64,000 nt of DNA, taken from the NCBI GenBank assembly GCA_942491145.1, contig CALOBC010000010.1, positions 160,412-224,411 on the forward strand, written 5' to 3'. How positions within the stretch are numbered: the first letter of the stretch is position 1; each line of letters starts with the position of its first letter. The stretch comes from CAXQUZ01 sp942491145 (lineage in GTDB: Bacteria > Myxococcota_A > UBA796 > UBA2385). Positions 51,893-62,400 of this stretch are shown here, in pieces. The notes below the pieces were generated by a model that saw nothing but the letters and a program-made list of their open reading frames with translations, did not search any database and had not been told where the DNA came from. A program made the translations under genes and the position numbers.

Positions 51893-53044
51893 TCAGGCAG
51901 CGTGACGCAGCTTTCGCACTCCCTCACGAATGCCCTCCAAGGTGAGCGGGAACATCGGCACGGCGTTGCCGATGGCCCGGACGGTGGGGTGCTGCCACCA
52001 GCGGACGGGATCGGGGTTGAGCCAGATCGACGCCGGGAAGGTGTGTTTCAAGCGCTGGATCCACTCCAGCCCCGACGCGCTGCGCTCCAGCCGCCCCGCA
52101 TGCCACTCGCCCCACGGCTCGAACAGCTCGTAGGGCGCCATGCTCGCGTCCCCCACAAAGATGAGCCGGGTGCCCTCGGGCCACTCCCTCAAACACGTCG
52201 CAATGGACACCTTGTCGTTGGTGTGAAACTGCCGCCAGAGGGTGCCGTAGGGCGCATTGTGGAAGAACAGCGCCTCACAGCTCTTGTAGCCACGCACGGC
52301 CTCGGCGGCGGTAAACAGCTTCTGGACCAGATCGGTGTGGGGCGACATGGAACCGCCCGTGTCCATGATCAACCGCAGGTGCACGCGATTGCGCCTTGCT
52401 CGAAGGAACTGAAGATCGATGTCGCCGGCATTGTCGCAGGTCTTTCGGACGGTGCGATCCACGTCGAGCTCGAGCGGCCCTTCTCGGCCCAAGTTGCGCA
52501 GGGCCGTGAGTGCTACCTGAAGATCCCGATGCTCAAGACGCCGATCAGTGCGGTAGTCCTGCCACTCTCGGTCGCCGGCCACCTGGACCGCCGATCGGCC
52601 ACCCCCACCGCCCACCTGCATGCCGCCCTTGGCGTTGCCGGCACGGCCGAAGGGTGAATTGCCACCGGTGCCGACCCAGCGGGAGCCCCCGTCATGGCGC
52701 TCCTTCTGCTCCTTCATGGTCTCGTAGAAGCGCCGCCGCAGCTCTTCGGGGGGGATGTCCCACTCCTTGAGCGGTGCGGTGGCATCTTTGGCGTCCTGCA
52801 GCCAATTCTCAAGCTCGGCCTTCAGCTTGGGCTCGAGCTCGACGCCCTCAAATGTGGCCGCAAACGCCACGTCCCAGGCGTCGTAGTGGGCTTCGGTGTG
52901 GACCAACACGGCACGCCCGAACCGGTACAGCGAGGCGCTGTCGGTCGCGAGGCCCATGCGCAGGCCATCGAGGAAGGTCATCCACTCGCCGAGGCCGACC
53001 TTGACGTCCTGGGCACGCAGGTTGTGGAGCAGCAGGTCGAACAT
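51893..53044 (-). CDS. VWA-domain protein (CoxE-like), MoxR partner
   Basis: 383 residues. An N-terminal helical domain (FDLLLHNLRAQDVKVGLGEWMTFLDGL) precedes a Gly-rich linker (VGGGGGRSAVQVAG). The C-terminal VWA domain has the metal-dependent MIDAS in MDTGGSMSPH (DxGxS) and TRLIFVGDASM. It fits the CoxE-like group that pairs with MoxR ATPases. The MoxR gene lies 39 nt upstream on the same strand. Such pairs are chaperones that insert metal or mature enzymes, for example CO dehydrogenase, but no obvious client is nearby. Confidence 0.88.
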   Translation of the reverse strand: MFDLLLHNLRAQDVKVGLGEWMTFLDGLRMGLATDSASLYRFGRAVLVHTEAHYDAWDVAFAATFEGVELEPKLKAELENWLQDAKDATAPLKEWDIPPEELRRRFYETMKEQKERHDGGSRWVGTGGNSPFGRAGNAKGGMQVGGGGGRSAVQVAGDREWQDYRTDRRLEHRDLQVALTALRNLGREGPLELDVDRTVRKTCDNAGDIDLQFLRARRNRVHLRLIMDTGGSMSPHTDLVQKLFTAAEAVRGYKSCEALFFHNAPYGTLWRQFHTNDKVSIATCLREWPEGTRLIFVGDASMAPYELFEPWGEWHAGRLERSASGLEWIQRLKHTFPASIWLNPDPVRWWQHPTVRAIGNAVPMFPLTLEGIREGVRKLRHAA

Positions 53045-53083
53045 GGGGTCTCCCGGAGAGTGGGTGCGATCACGGACCGGCGT

Positions 53084-53962
53084 TCACTGGATGCCGAAGC
53101 GTCCACCAAGCTGTTCCAGGTCTTTTTCTTGCTTCACCAGCACCGAGAGAAAGGGCATCCGCTTGGCGATCTCTTCGGGACGCACCCCGGCCCGGGCCAA
53201 CACCAGCAACCAGTCCAACAGCTCACTGGTGGAGGGCTTCTTCCGCAGTCCTTGGACGCGGCGGATGTCGTAGAAGCGCACCACGGCGGCGTTGACGAGG
53301 TCCGCTTCGAGCCCGGGCATGTGAGCAGCAATGATGCGGCGGATCCGATCCGGCTCGGGGAAGCGGATGTAGTGGAACACACAACGGCGCAAGAAGGCGT
53401 CAGGAAGCTCTCTCTCGGCATTCGAAGTGATGATGGTGACCGGCCGGTGGACGGCAGTGACGGTCTCATCCAGCTCGGGGACCGAGAACGCCATCTCGTC
53501 CAGCTCGCGGAGCAGATCGTTCGGGAATTCCACGTCCGCCTTGTCGATCTCATCGATCAGCAGGACCACTTGCTTGTCCGCCGTGAACGCCTGACCGAGC
53601 ACACCCATCCGGATGTAGCGGCGGATGTCGCTCACATCGACACCATCGACGTCAGCAAAGCGCGAGTCGTTGAGGCGCTGCACCACATCGTAGTGGTAGC
53701 GACCCTCTTGGGCGGTGCTGGTCGACTTCACATGCCACGTCATCAGAGGCTTCTTCAGCGCCTCGGCGATGGCGTAGGCCAGGCGGGTCTTCCCGGTGCC
53801 CGGCTCCCCCCGAACAAGCAGCGGCCGACCCAGGGCGATCGCTGCGTTGACATCCGCGAGAAGACCGTCGTCAGCGATGTACTGAGTGCCTCCGACAAAC
53901 TGCCCAAAGGGTGGGGTGTCCGTCGACTCGGCGGTTGTGGGGTCTTTGGCGGACTGGCTCAT
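53084..53962 (-). CDS. MoxR-family AAA+ ATPase
   Basis: 292 residues from the ATG at 53962. Walker A is GEPGTGKT, Walker B VVLLIDEIDKAD, sensor I IITSNAERELPDAFLRRC, and an Arg finger is at LRRCVFHYIRFPEPD. It is close to the MoxR/CoxD type (QFVGGTQYIADDGLLADVNAAIALGRPLLV). It acts with the VWA protein encoded next. AGGTG precedes the ATG. The gene is divergent from the NYN-LOTUS gene. Confidence 0.93.
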   Translation of the reverse strand: MSQSAKDPTTAESTDTPPFGQFVGGTQYIADDGLLADVNAAIALGRPLLVRGEPGTGKTRLAYAIAEALKKPLMTWHVKSTSTAQEGRYHYDVVQRLNDSRFADVDGVDVSDIRRYIRMGVLGQAFTADKQVVLLIDEIDKADVEFPNDLLRELDEMAFSVPELDETVTAVHRPVTIITSNAERELPDAFLRRCVFHYIRFPEPDRIRRIIAAHMPGLEADLVNAAVVRFYDIRRVQGLRKKPSTSELLDWLLVLARAGVRPEEIAKRMPFLSVLVKQEKDLEQLGGRFGIQ

Positions 53963-54199
53963 GGGCACCTGCGGCAGATGGGGGCGAGCGCGCCAGCTAA
54001 CCCGGATCTTTGGGGGCGTGAAAAGGTGGTCAGCGCGCCGACTTGAGGGAGTTCCAAGCCATCTGTCGGTTGGCCGAGCCCGTGGCGACCGCATAGATGA
54101 CGCGCCGGATCTGTCGGCAACAATGCTGCTACAGCTCTGGCTTCCGAACGCTCCCGGCCGGCGCACCAACTGCGTCAACCGCCCGGTCCGTGCTGTCGA

Positions 54200-55789
54200 G
54201 TGGCCTCTTCCGTGAGGGCCCCAGAAAGACAAGCGCTCGGATCACAGTCCCCATCTTTCGCAAGCGGCCACTCTCCCCAGCGCCGCTCACCACTTCCGCC
54301 CCGGACTGCCCACTTGGAACACAAGCTTTGCGTTCTCATCGACTTCGAGAACATTGCCGCTGGCACTGAAAAAGAAGGCCTCGGCCGCTTTGACATCCGC
54401 GCCGTCTACCGCCGGCTGACCGACAAGGGCCGCATCCTGGTCTCCCGCAGCTACGGCGACTGGGGCCGCTTCGCCAAGTTCAAGCAGCGTCTGCTGGAAC
54501 AGGGCGTGCAGATGGTCGAGCTCACCAGCTACCGCGGCCAGGAAAAGAACCGCGCCGACATCGCGCTGGTCGTCGATGCAATGGAGATCGCGTTCACCCG
54601 CGACTACATCGACACCTTCGTGCTCCTGTCTGGCGACAGCGACTTCACGCCGCTGGTCATGCGCCTCAAGGAGCTCGACCGCCGCGTCATCGGCATCGGC
54701 ACGCGAGGCAGCTCCAGCCGCCTGCTGGTCGAGAGCTGCGACGAGTTCATCTTCTACGAGTCCCTGTTGAAGGCCGCGAAGCCCGAGATGCGGCGGGAAG
54801 AGTCGAACGAAGACGACCACAGCAACAACCACAACAACAACCACGCCGCACCGACCATGTCCCGCGGCCAGGCGTTCGAGCTGCTGGTGGAGACCCTCAA
54901 CGGGATCCAGAAGGACGAGCCGGGCCCCGTGCTCGGTGGCCTCATCAAGCAGTCCATGCTGCGCAAGTCGCCGGCCTTCGACGAGACGGAGCACGGCTTT
55001 GCTGGCTTTGCCCGCTTCCTTGAGGGCGCCCGCAACAAGCGGCTCGTGTCCCTCACCCGGGACGAGCGGGCAGGCGGGTACCGGGTCGACTCGATCGACG
55101 CGCCCACCCACACGCCCGTCGATGAGCGTCCCCCCTCACGCGGCCGTGGCCGTCGTGTCGAGGACCAGCGCGAAGAAGAAGAAGAGGACGAGGTCACCCT
55201 TCCCGAGCTCCACGGTGAGGCCGCGCGCCTCGCTCATGTGCTCGAGAACCAGGGTGTGCTCCCCGTGAGCCACATGGTCCGCCACACCGTGGTGCATGAG
55301 TTCGTGGACCACGTCAACGAGCGCGAGCGTCGGAAGAAGCGCAACACGCTGATGTACGTCTACGGCGACATCGCCCGTCGTTGCCGCAAGACCGATCCCT
55401 TCGTGCCCCCCCGGATGGTCCGCTCGGTCATCAACGCCCTCAAGGCGGCTGGTGAGCTTCGCCATGGCTCCGGCGGCACCGTGCGCAGCAACACGGCCCA
55501 CTTTGTCATCATGAAAGATGCCGAAGAGCTGCTGGTCGCGCTGCGCCTGCACTTCCTGCTGACCCTGCTGGACGTCGGCGAGCGCCTCAACGACATGGTC
55601 GCCATCTCCCAGCTTCTCTGGAACGATGAGGACCACGTCAACGAGAGCCGGTTCTTGCGTCGCGCCGCACAGGTGATCTACGACGAAGAAGGTCAGGACG
55701 AGGTCCCGGACGCACAGGACGGACGCTCGGTCGACGACGACGACGATCTGCGCGATCGCCGCCCCCGGTCCCGGTCCCACGAAGAGTGA
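54200..55789 (+). CDS. NYN-domain RNase-like protein with LOTUS/OST-HTH domain
   Basis: 529 residues if the GTG at 54200 is used; a TTG at 54314 would start at the conserved MEHKLCVLIDFEN and may be the real start, as no ribosome binding site supports either. NYN (PIN-like) nuclease core: VLIDFENIA, NRADIALVVDAMEIAF and FVLLSGDSDFTPLV, all with the catalytic Asp residues. An OST-HTH/LOTUS domain follows (AFELLVETLNGIQKDEPGPVLGGLIKQSM, residues 220-300), then an acidic run (EEEEEDE) and a second helical domain (residues 345-500). The family is LabA-like, with RNA cleavage as the likely role. Two tandem hairpins follow the stop. Confidence 0.85.
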   Translation: MASSVRAPERQALGSQSPSFASGHSPQRRSPLPPRTAHLEHKLCVLIDFENIAAGTEKEGLGRFDIRAVYRRLTDKGRILVSRSYGDWGRFAKFKQRLLEQGVQMVELTSYRGQEKNRADIALVVDAMEIAFTRDYIDTFVLLSGDSDFTPLVMRLKELDRRVIGIGTRGSSSRLLVESCDEFIFYESLLKAAKPEMRREESNEDDHSNNHNNNHAAPTMSRGQAFELLVETLNGIQKDEPGPVLGGLIKQSMLRKSPAFDETEHGFAGFARFLEGARNKRLVSLTRDERAGGYRVDSIDAPTHTPVDERPPSRGRGRRVEDQREEEEEDEVTLPELHGEAARLAHVLENQGVLPVSHMVRHTVVHEFVDHVNERERRKKRNTLMYVYGDIARRCRKTDPFVPPRMVRSVINALKAAGELRHGSGGTVRSNTAHFVIMKDAEELLVALRLHFLLTLLDVGERLNDMVAISQLLWNDEDHVNESRFLRRAAQVIYDEEGQDEVPDAQDGRSVDDDDDLRDRRPRSRSHEE

Positions 55790-55801
55790 GCCCTTGGGCT
55801 T

Positions 55802-55870
55802 GCGAGTCCGGCTGAGTGTCGGACTCGCCCAACATCAAGCCCCCGGGGTCTCCCTCGGGGGCTTGTTGGG
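55802..55870 (+). terminator. Two tandem hairpins, second a strong terminator
   Basis: Hairpin one is a perfect 9-bp repeat, GCGAGTCCG (55802-55810) and CGGACTCGC (55820-55828). Hairpin two has a long GC stem, CCCAACATCAAGCCCCCG with CGGGGGCTTGTTGGG, spanning 55828-55870. They follow the NYN-LOTUS stop; the next gene converges. Confidence 0.75.
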
Positions 55871-55914
55871 TCTTGCCGGATGGCGGGGCCAGGCATCCAG
55901 GCCCGGGCCTTCGC

Positions 55915-57237
55915 TCAGCTGAGCTGGAGCTGGCGCACGCTGCGGATGGCGTCGGGCACACCGGTGAGCTCGGCCGCCCGCCGAACCATGGTGCCCAGGT
56001 CCGCTTCGCTCAGCGGCTTGTCCACAATGGCGAGGTCGATGGCCGCCCGAAGCTCGGGGAAGTCCTTGTGAGACGAGCTGAGGTTGCTCGCTTCAGCTTC
56101 GTGGATGGTCTCGGCGATGGCGCGCTTCGTGCCCCGGGCATCGGCGTGGAGAATAACCAGTGCGACGGCACTCTCGTCAGAGTCTGCGACGAGCTCCATG
56201 CGGTGCCGGGGGCTGTAGACACAGTCCCGAACCACCCCGCGGGACCAGAAGTCTCCGAAGGTGCGGGCCACCCGGCGGGCGATGCGGGGCTGGGCTTCTT
56301 GGGTGGACGCGCCGATGTGGGGAGTGACCGCAATGCGGGGCTGGTCAACATACGGATTAACCCATACATCCCCCTTGCCCCGGGGCTCCTGAGGGTACAC
56401 ATCAACGGCGGCAAACCGAACTGCGCCCGACTCAACAGCGCCGAGCAGGTCTTCGGCACTGTGGAGGAAGCCCCGGGACAGGTTCAGGAAGATCCGCGGC
56501 GACGCCGGGCCCCGGTCCGCACCCAGCTGGGCCAGCACGTCCGCGGTGAGCAGGCCGGCGTTGGACCGACCCGACACGTCCCGCGCGGACAGGTGGGCGG
56601 TCACGAAGTCCGAGCCGCGGAACAGATCGGCCACCGAGTCGGCTTGCAACCAGCCCAGCTCCGTCCCGAGCTCCTGCGACACGGTGCGGGTGTCGTAGAA
56701 CATGACGTCCATGCCGAGGGCTTCGCAGGCCCGGGCGGTGGCCCGGCCGATGTTTCCGAGCCCAAGCACCCCAAGGCGCTTGCCGAGGATCTCGTAGCGA
56801 CCCTTGTTGTTCTTTTCCCATGCGCCGCTGCGGCAGCCGCGGTCCGTCTCGTACAAGCGACGGCTCAAGGAGATCAGGTGCGCAATGACCAGCTCCACCA
56901 CGCTGCGGCCGTTGCTGATGGGGTCGTTGAAGACCATGACGCCGTGGTCCGCACACGCTTGTTTGTCGACCGAGTCGTCGCCAATGCAGCACAGCTGAAC
57001 CACCAGCAGCTCGGGACAGGACTCCAGCACCCGTCGGGTCACTGGCACCCGGCTGCGCTTGAAGAGCACCGAAGCGCCGGTCGACTGCAGCAGGGCAATC
57101 AGCTCGGCCTCGTCCGGCGCGTCACCGGACTTGCGATGCACAGTGAACCCCTGCTGGCGAAGCAGGTCATCCAGCTCGGTGTGGGGGTTCTCGACGACGA
57201 GCGCCGTCGTGGGTTGTCCGTTCCAGATGCGAGCCAT
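55915..57237 (-). CDS. serA: D-3-phosphoglycerate dehydrogenase-like protein
   Basis: 440 residues from an ATG at 57237. Substrate domain (FKRSRVPVTRRVLESCPELLVVQL), NAD Rossmann motif LGVLGLGNIGRATARAC, the catalytic Arg in LNLSRG, Glu in DVYPQEP and His in VTPHIGAST. The C-terminal extension (about 340-440) may be a degenerate ACT domain (ALVILHADARGTKRAIAETIHEAEASNL). Three conserved catalytic residues are present, so it is likely active as serine-biosynthesis SerA or a related 2-hydroxyacid dehydrogenase. It is followed by the convergent NYN gene. Confidence 0.88.
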   Translation of the reverse strand: MARIWNGQPTTALVVENPHTELDDLLRQQGFTVHRKSGDAPDEAELIALLQSTGASVLFKRSRVPVTRRVLESCPELLVVQLCCIGDDSVDKQACADHGVMVFNDPISNGRSVVELVIAHLISLSRRLYETDRGCRSGAWEKNNKGRYEILGKRLGVLGLGNIGRATARACEALGMDVMFYDTRTVSQELGTELGWLQADSVADLFRGSDFVTAHLSARDVSGRSNAGLLTADVLAQLGADRGPASPRIFLNLSRGFLHSAEDLLGAVESGAVRFAAVDVYPQEPRGKGDVWVNPYVDQPRIAVTPHIGASTQEAQPRIARRVARTFGDFWSRGVVRDCVYSPRHRMELVADSDESAVALVILHADARGTKRAIAETIHEAEASNLSSSHKDFPELRAAIDLAIVDKPLSEADLGTMVRRAAELTGVPDAIRSVRQLQLS

Positions 57238-57345
57238 GGGAGTCTCCGGCGTGCCACGGGACACCCCGAGGACTGATCGGCACGCCGAGTATCACGGTGC
57301 ACGTCCGTCGCTCGACCTCATGATGGTCGGTGCCCCCGGTCCCGC

Positions 57346-58356
<1,011 letters not shown>

Positions 58357-58417
58357 GGGCCCTCCCTGGCGGCCGTGCATTGGTCGGCCAGCATACCGAT
58401 GTTCCGACCCGACCGCC

Positions 58418-59404
58418 TCAGGCTCGGATTCGCAGTCCGGTGTCCGCAACAAATCGGTAGGTCTGACCCAGGACCACCCCGACTGGCCCCCGCTGGGGCG
58501 GTGGCCCCTCCACCCGCGCGACCAAGCGATCGTCGCCAACGTCGATGTGGACGAAGCTCTCAAAGCCCAAGGTCTCCACGACGTCCACTGAGCCGGCGAT
58601 GCTGCCGACCGTCCCCGCGGGCACCACACCCACCTCATGGGGGCGCACACCCACCACAACGTCGGGCTCCAGCCGTTCGAGAAAGCTCATGGACGGTGAG
58701 CCGATGAAGCCCGCCACAAACCGGTTGCAGGGGTCGGCGTAGAGATCCGCCGGAGACCCCACTTGTTGGAGGTGACCGCCCTCCAAGATGGCGATGCGAT
58801 CGGCCAGCGTCATCGCCTCCACCTGATCGTGGGTGACGTAGACCATCGTGGTGTTGAGCGTGTGGTGAAGCTGCTTGAGCTCAACGCGGAGCTGGGCCCG
58901 CAGCGCCGCATCGAGGTTGGACAGCGGCTCATCGAACAAAAACACGGCCGGACGGCGCACAATCGCCCTGCCCATGGCCACCCGCTGCCGCTGACCGCCG
59001 GAGAGCTCCTTGGGCAGCCGGTCCAGCAGCGGCTGAAGCTCCAGCATTCGTGCCGCTTCAGCCACCGAGGCGTCGATCTCGGGTTGGGGCACCTTGCGCA
59101 GCTCCAAGCCAAACGACATGTTTCGGCGTACGGTCATGTGCGGATACAGGGCGTAGCTCTGAAAGACCATGGCCACGTCCCGGTCGCGAGGCGCCACATC
59201 ATTGACCGGCCGGCCGCCGATGCTCAGCTCACCAGACGTGATGCTCTCGAGCCCGGCAATGCACCGCAGCAGCGTGCTCTTGCCGCAGCCTGACGGTCCG
59301 ACCAGCACCAGGAACTCACCGTCCGCGACCTCCAGATCGATGCCGTGCAGCACGCCAACGTCACCGTAGGACTTGCGAATGTCTTGAAGTCGAATGGAAG
59401 CCAT
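58418..59404 (-). CDS. ugpC: ABC transporter ATP-binding protein, UgpC/MalK type
   Basis: 328 residues. Walker A GPSGCGKST, Q-loop VFQSYALYPHMTV, signature LSGGQRQRVAMGRAI, Walker B VFLFDEPLSNLD and H-loop THD. The C-terminal TOBE-type domain (VVGVRPHEVGVVPAGT) is present. It energises CUT1 sugar or glycerol-phosphate importers. No permease or binding protein gene is in the window, so it may serve distant partners. The stop is just past the repeat lipoprotein, with 62 nt between them. Confidence 0.94.
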   Translation of the reverse strand: MASIRLQDIRKSYGDVGVLHGIDLEVADGEFLVLVGPSGCGKSTLLRCIAGLESITSGELSIGGRPVNDVAPRDRDVAMVFQSYALYPHMTVRRNMSFGLELRKVPQPEIDASVAEAARMLELQPLLDRLPKELSGGQRQRVAMGRAIVRRPAVFLFDEPLSNLDAALRAQLRVELKQLHHTLNTTMVYVTHDQVEAMTLADRIAILEGGHLQQVGSPADLYADPCNRFVAGFIGSPSMSFLERLEPDVVVGVRPHEVGVVPAGTVGSIAGSVDVVETLGFESFVHIDVGDDRLVARVEGPPPQRGPVGVVLGQTYRFVADTGLRIRA

Positions 59405-59427
59405 GGCCGCACTCTACAGGAGGCCGA

Positions 59428-62400
59428 TCACCCGCGGTGGTCTCGCCGCCGGCGCTTCACCTCGTCCAGCAGCTCATGACGCTTGAGCAGCTTGTTGAGG
59501 CGGCTCGGGGTCATCCGCAGCTCATCGGCCGCGCGACTCTGGACCCAGCCCACCGCCTCCAGCACCTTGAGCACATGCTCGATCATCGCCCCCTCCAGCG
59601 TGGGCTCCGCTTCGGCCACCGCATCGCCCATCCCCGAGTCGCCCATGCCCAGGCGGGCCAGGTTCTGCACGGTGATCTGGTCCCCAGAGGACCGAAACAC
59701 CCGCGCGGCTCGATCCGCGAAGACCTGGAGCTGACGCAGGTTCCCGGGCCAGTGCCACGTGGTCGTGCGGTGCAGCGCGTCGGTGTGGAAGACCTCTTCG
59801 GGAGGCGGCGCCCCGACGTCGCTGAGCATCCGGGACAGGTAGCGGTAGATCGCCTCGGCACCCCGCTCGGCGAGGGGCGGCAGGTGGATGTGGGTCGACG
59901 ACATCCGGTACCAGAGGTCCTCCCGAAAGTGCGCCGCCCAGCGCCCATGGGACACGTCGACGTTGGTCCCGAGGATGATGTGGAGTTGGCCCTCAATCGC
60001 AACCGAGCTGCCGGTGAGCCCACCAAAGTGGCGGTCCCGCACCTCGAGCAGCGGCAGCAGGATGGGCTGGCTGGACTCGTCGAGGTTCTGTACCTCATCC
60101 AAGAATAGTGCCCGGTTGGTGCGAAGACACCGCTGGATGGCCCCTTCTCGGTCCAGTGCGCCCGTGAATTCCCCACGACGGGCCCCGGTGAGCTGGGTCA
60201 CCAACATCTGGGGGTCTCCCCTGCGCAGCACCACGGTCTCGACACCGTCCAGCCCCAGCACATCCTGGGCGATGCGCCCCGCCAACACGCTCTTGCCTGC
60301 ACCGGTGGGACCGGTGATGAGCAAGTTGTTCTGGGCATCCTTCACGAGCATCTGGACGGCGTACTCCATGTCCTGAACATGGCGGCGGTCCTGCAGCAGC
60401 ACCCCCATGACGTCCACCGGCCCGGCGAGCCCTCGGCTGTCCGCGGTGCGCCCGAGGAGCTCGAGCATTCGCCCCACCGCGGTGGCCAGCCGGCGCAGCA
60501 TCGCCACGTCGGCATCATCGAAGCGGTTGGCCCGGTACAGGTCGTCCACGTAGAGCGCACCAATGGCGTCATCGCCGCCGGGAATGGCGACGGCAAGCAG
60601 GCTCTTGAGCTCAAAGGTGCGCACGGTCTGGGATGTGCGCCGCAAGTGGGGATCGGCAAATGCGTTGTGGGCCAGCCAGTAGTCGTCGGCCTTGCGGATG
60701 TGGCGGAGCACCTCGGTCCCGATGCCCGCCGCTTCGGTCCCCGACAGCTCTTTGTAGGTGACTTGGCGCCCGAGCCCGGGGATCCGCAACATGATGAGAA
60801 CGCGGTAGGCACCAAGCGCTTCGCTCACCAGTCGGGCCAGCGCGCCCGGGAACTCGCGGGGGCTGTTCATCGCTTCGGTGAGGGCCACCACACCCTCCAA
60901 ATTCGCGCCCGGGCCATCGAGCAAGCGGTCCCTCAACGTCGCCGCTTGGGCTGCCGCCGTGCCCCGGAGCAAGCGCGCGGCGGTGTCCAGATCCGCCCGT
61001 CGCTGGCCGAAGGTGGCCGCGTCCAGATCCTCACCGGCGGCCGCCAGCAGCACGGCGCCGGTCTCCGCCCGCACGAGGAGATCCGGGTCTTCGGGAACCT
61101 GGGAACGGGCAGAACTCAGCAGCTGCCGACCGATGGCGATGTGGGCCCGTCCCCGGAGCGTCTCGATCAGCGCATTGACCGTCGGCACCCGGCTCGGCGG
61201 GGTCTGCTCCAGCACGGGCAACACCCGCTCCGGCTGGTGGAGCTCGAGCAGCGCCGTGGCCCGCCCAATGTCGCGACCCGCCCGGGCGTGCACGTCCAGC
61301 GCGTCACCGTCCATGCTGTCCAGCACAGCCAGCGCATCCGCCGGGCGCTCCTGGGCCAGCAGCAGCCGCGCCCGCAGCTCTTGGGCACGGGCACGCAGCT
61401 CCGGCGCCGGGCTGGTCTGGGCCTCCAGCTCAAAAGCGACGATCTGAGACTCTGCCGCGGGCAACCGGCCGGAGCGCAGCTCCAGATCCGCCAGCGAGTA
61501 GCGGATGCGCAGCAGCAGCTCCCCAAAGGCCGAGCGCTCCGCAATCACCAAGGCATCCCGGTAGCACCGCCGCGCGTCCCGGCCGCGACTCAGCCGCTGC
61601 AGGGCGTTTCCACGGTTCAGCCGGATGCCGGCGGCCGCCCGGGAGTCCCCTTCGTCGTCCGCCGCGCGGGCCGCACGGGCCAACATGCGCTCCCCGCGCT
61701 TGAGGTGCCCGGTGCGGGTCAAGATGCGTCCCGCGGTCGACAGCGTCCGGCTCGGCAGGCGCTCGGCACAGGCCTCGACCTGCTCCAGCAGCGGCCCCAG
61801 ATCGGCGGGCGGCGGTCCCCGACTCAGCCGGGCCATGGCCACCGAGATCCGCAGCCCGAGGGCGTCCTCGTTGACCGCTTCGGGGCTGAGTGCCTCGGCC
61901 CGCTCACACGCGGAGATGGCCTGCTGCAGGTCCTTCAGGCGAAGGTGCAGGCGAGCTTGTTCCAACCAGAGCTGCGCCGTCGGCCCGGCACTCAGGTGGA
62001 CCCCCAGCTCCGCAGCCGCCGCATCGAGCTGGTCGGTCCGGCGCAAGCACCGCAGCAGCCGCAAGGTGTCGGACTCCGTGCGTTGGCCCAGCGCACGAAC
62101 CAGTCCGATGGCGGCGTGAAGATCGCCCGACTCTTCCCGAATGCGCGCCAGCTCCTGCCGGGCGGAAGGCAGCCCCTGGCCCGCCAGCGCTTCAACCAGC
62201 GGACGCCAACCGGCATCACGACGGACGTCCGGGCTGGTCATCCTGGCGAACCACTCCTGGGCAAGCCCGCTCTCGTCGAGGGCCACTGCCGCCTGGGTCA
62301 TCCACACGTCCACCGCGCCCGCTTGGCCCAAGCGCTTCAGCGTGCCCACCAGCACCACCGACAGCTCTGCATTGTCGACGGGCGTGTCCGGTGCCTCCGC

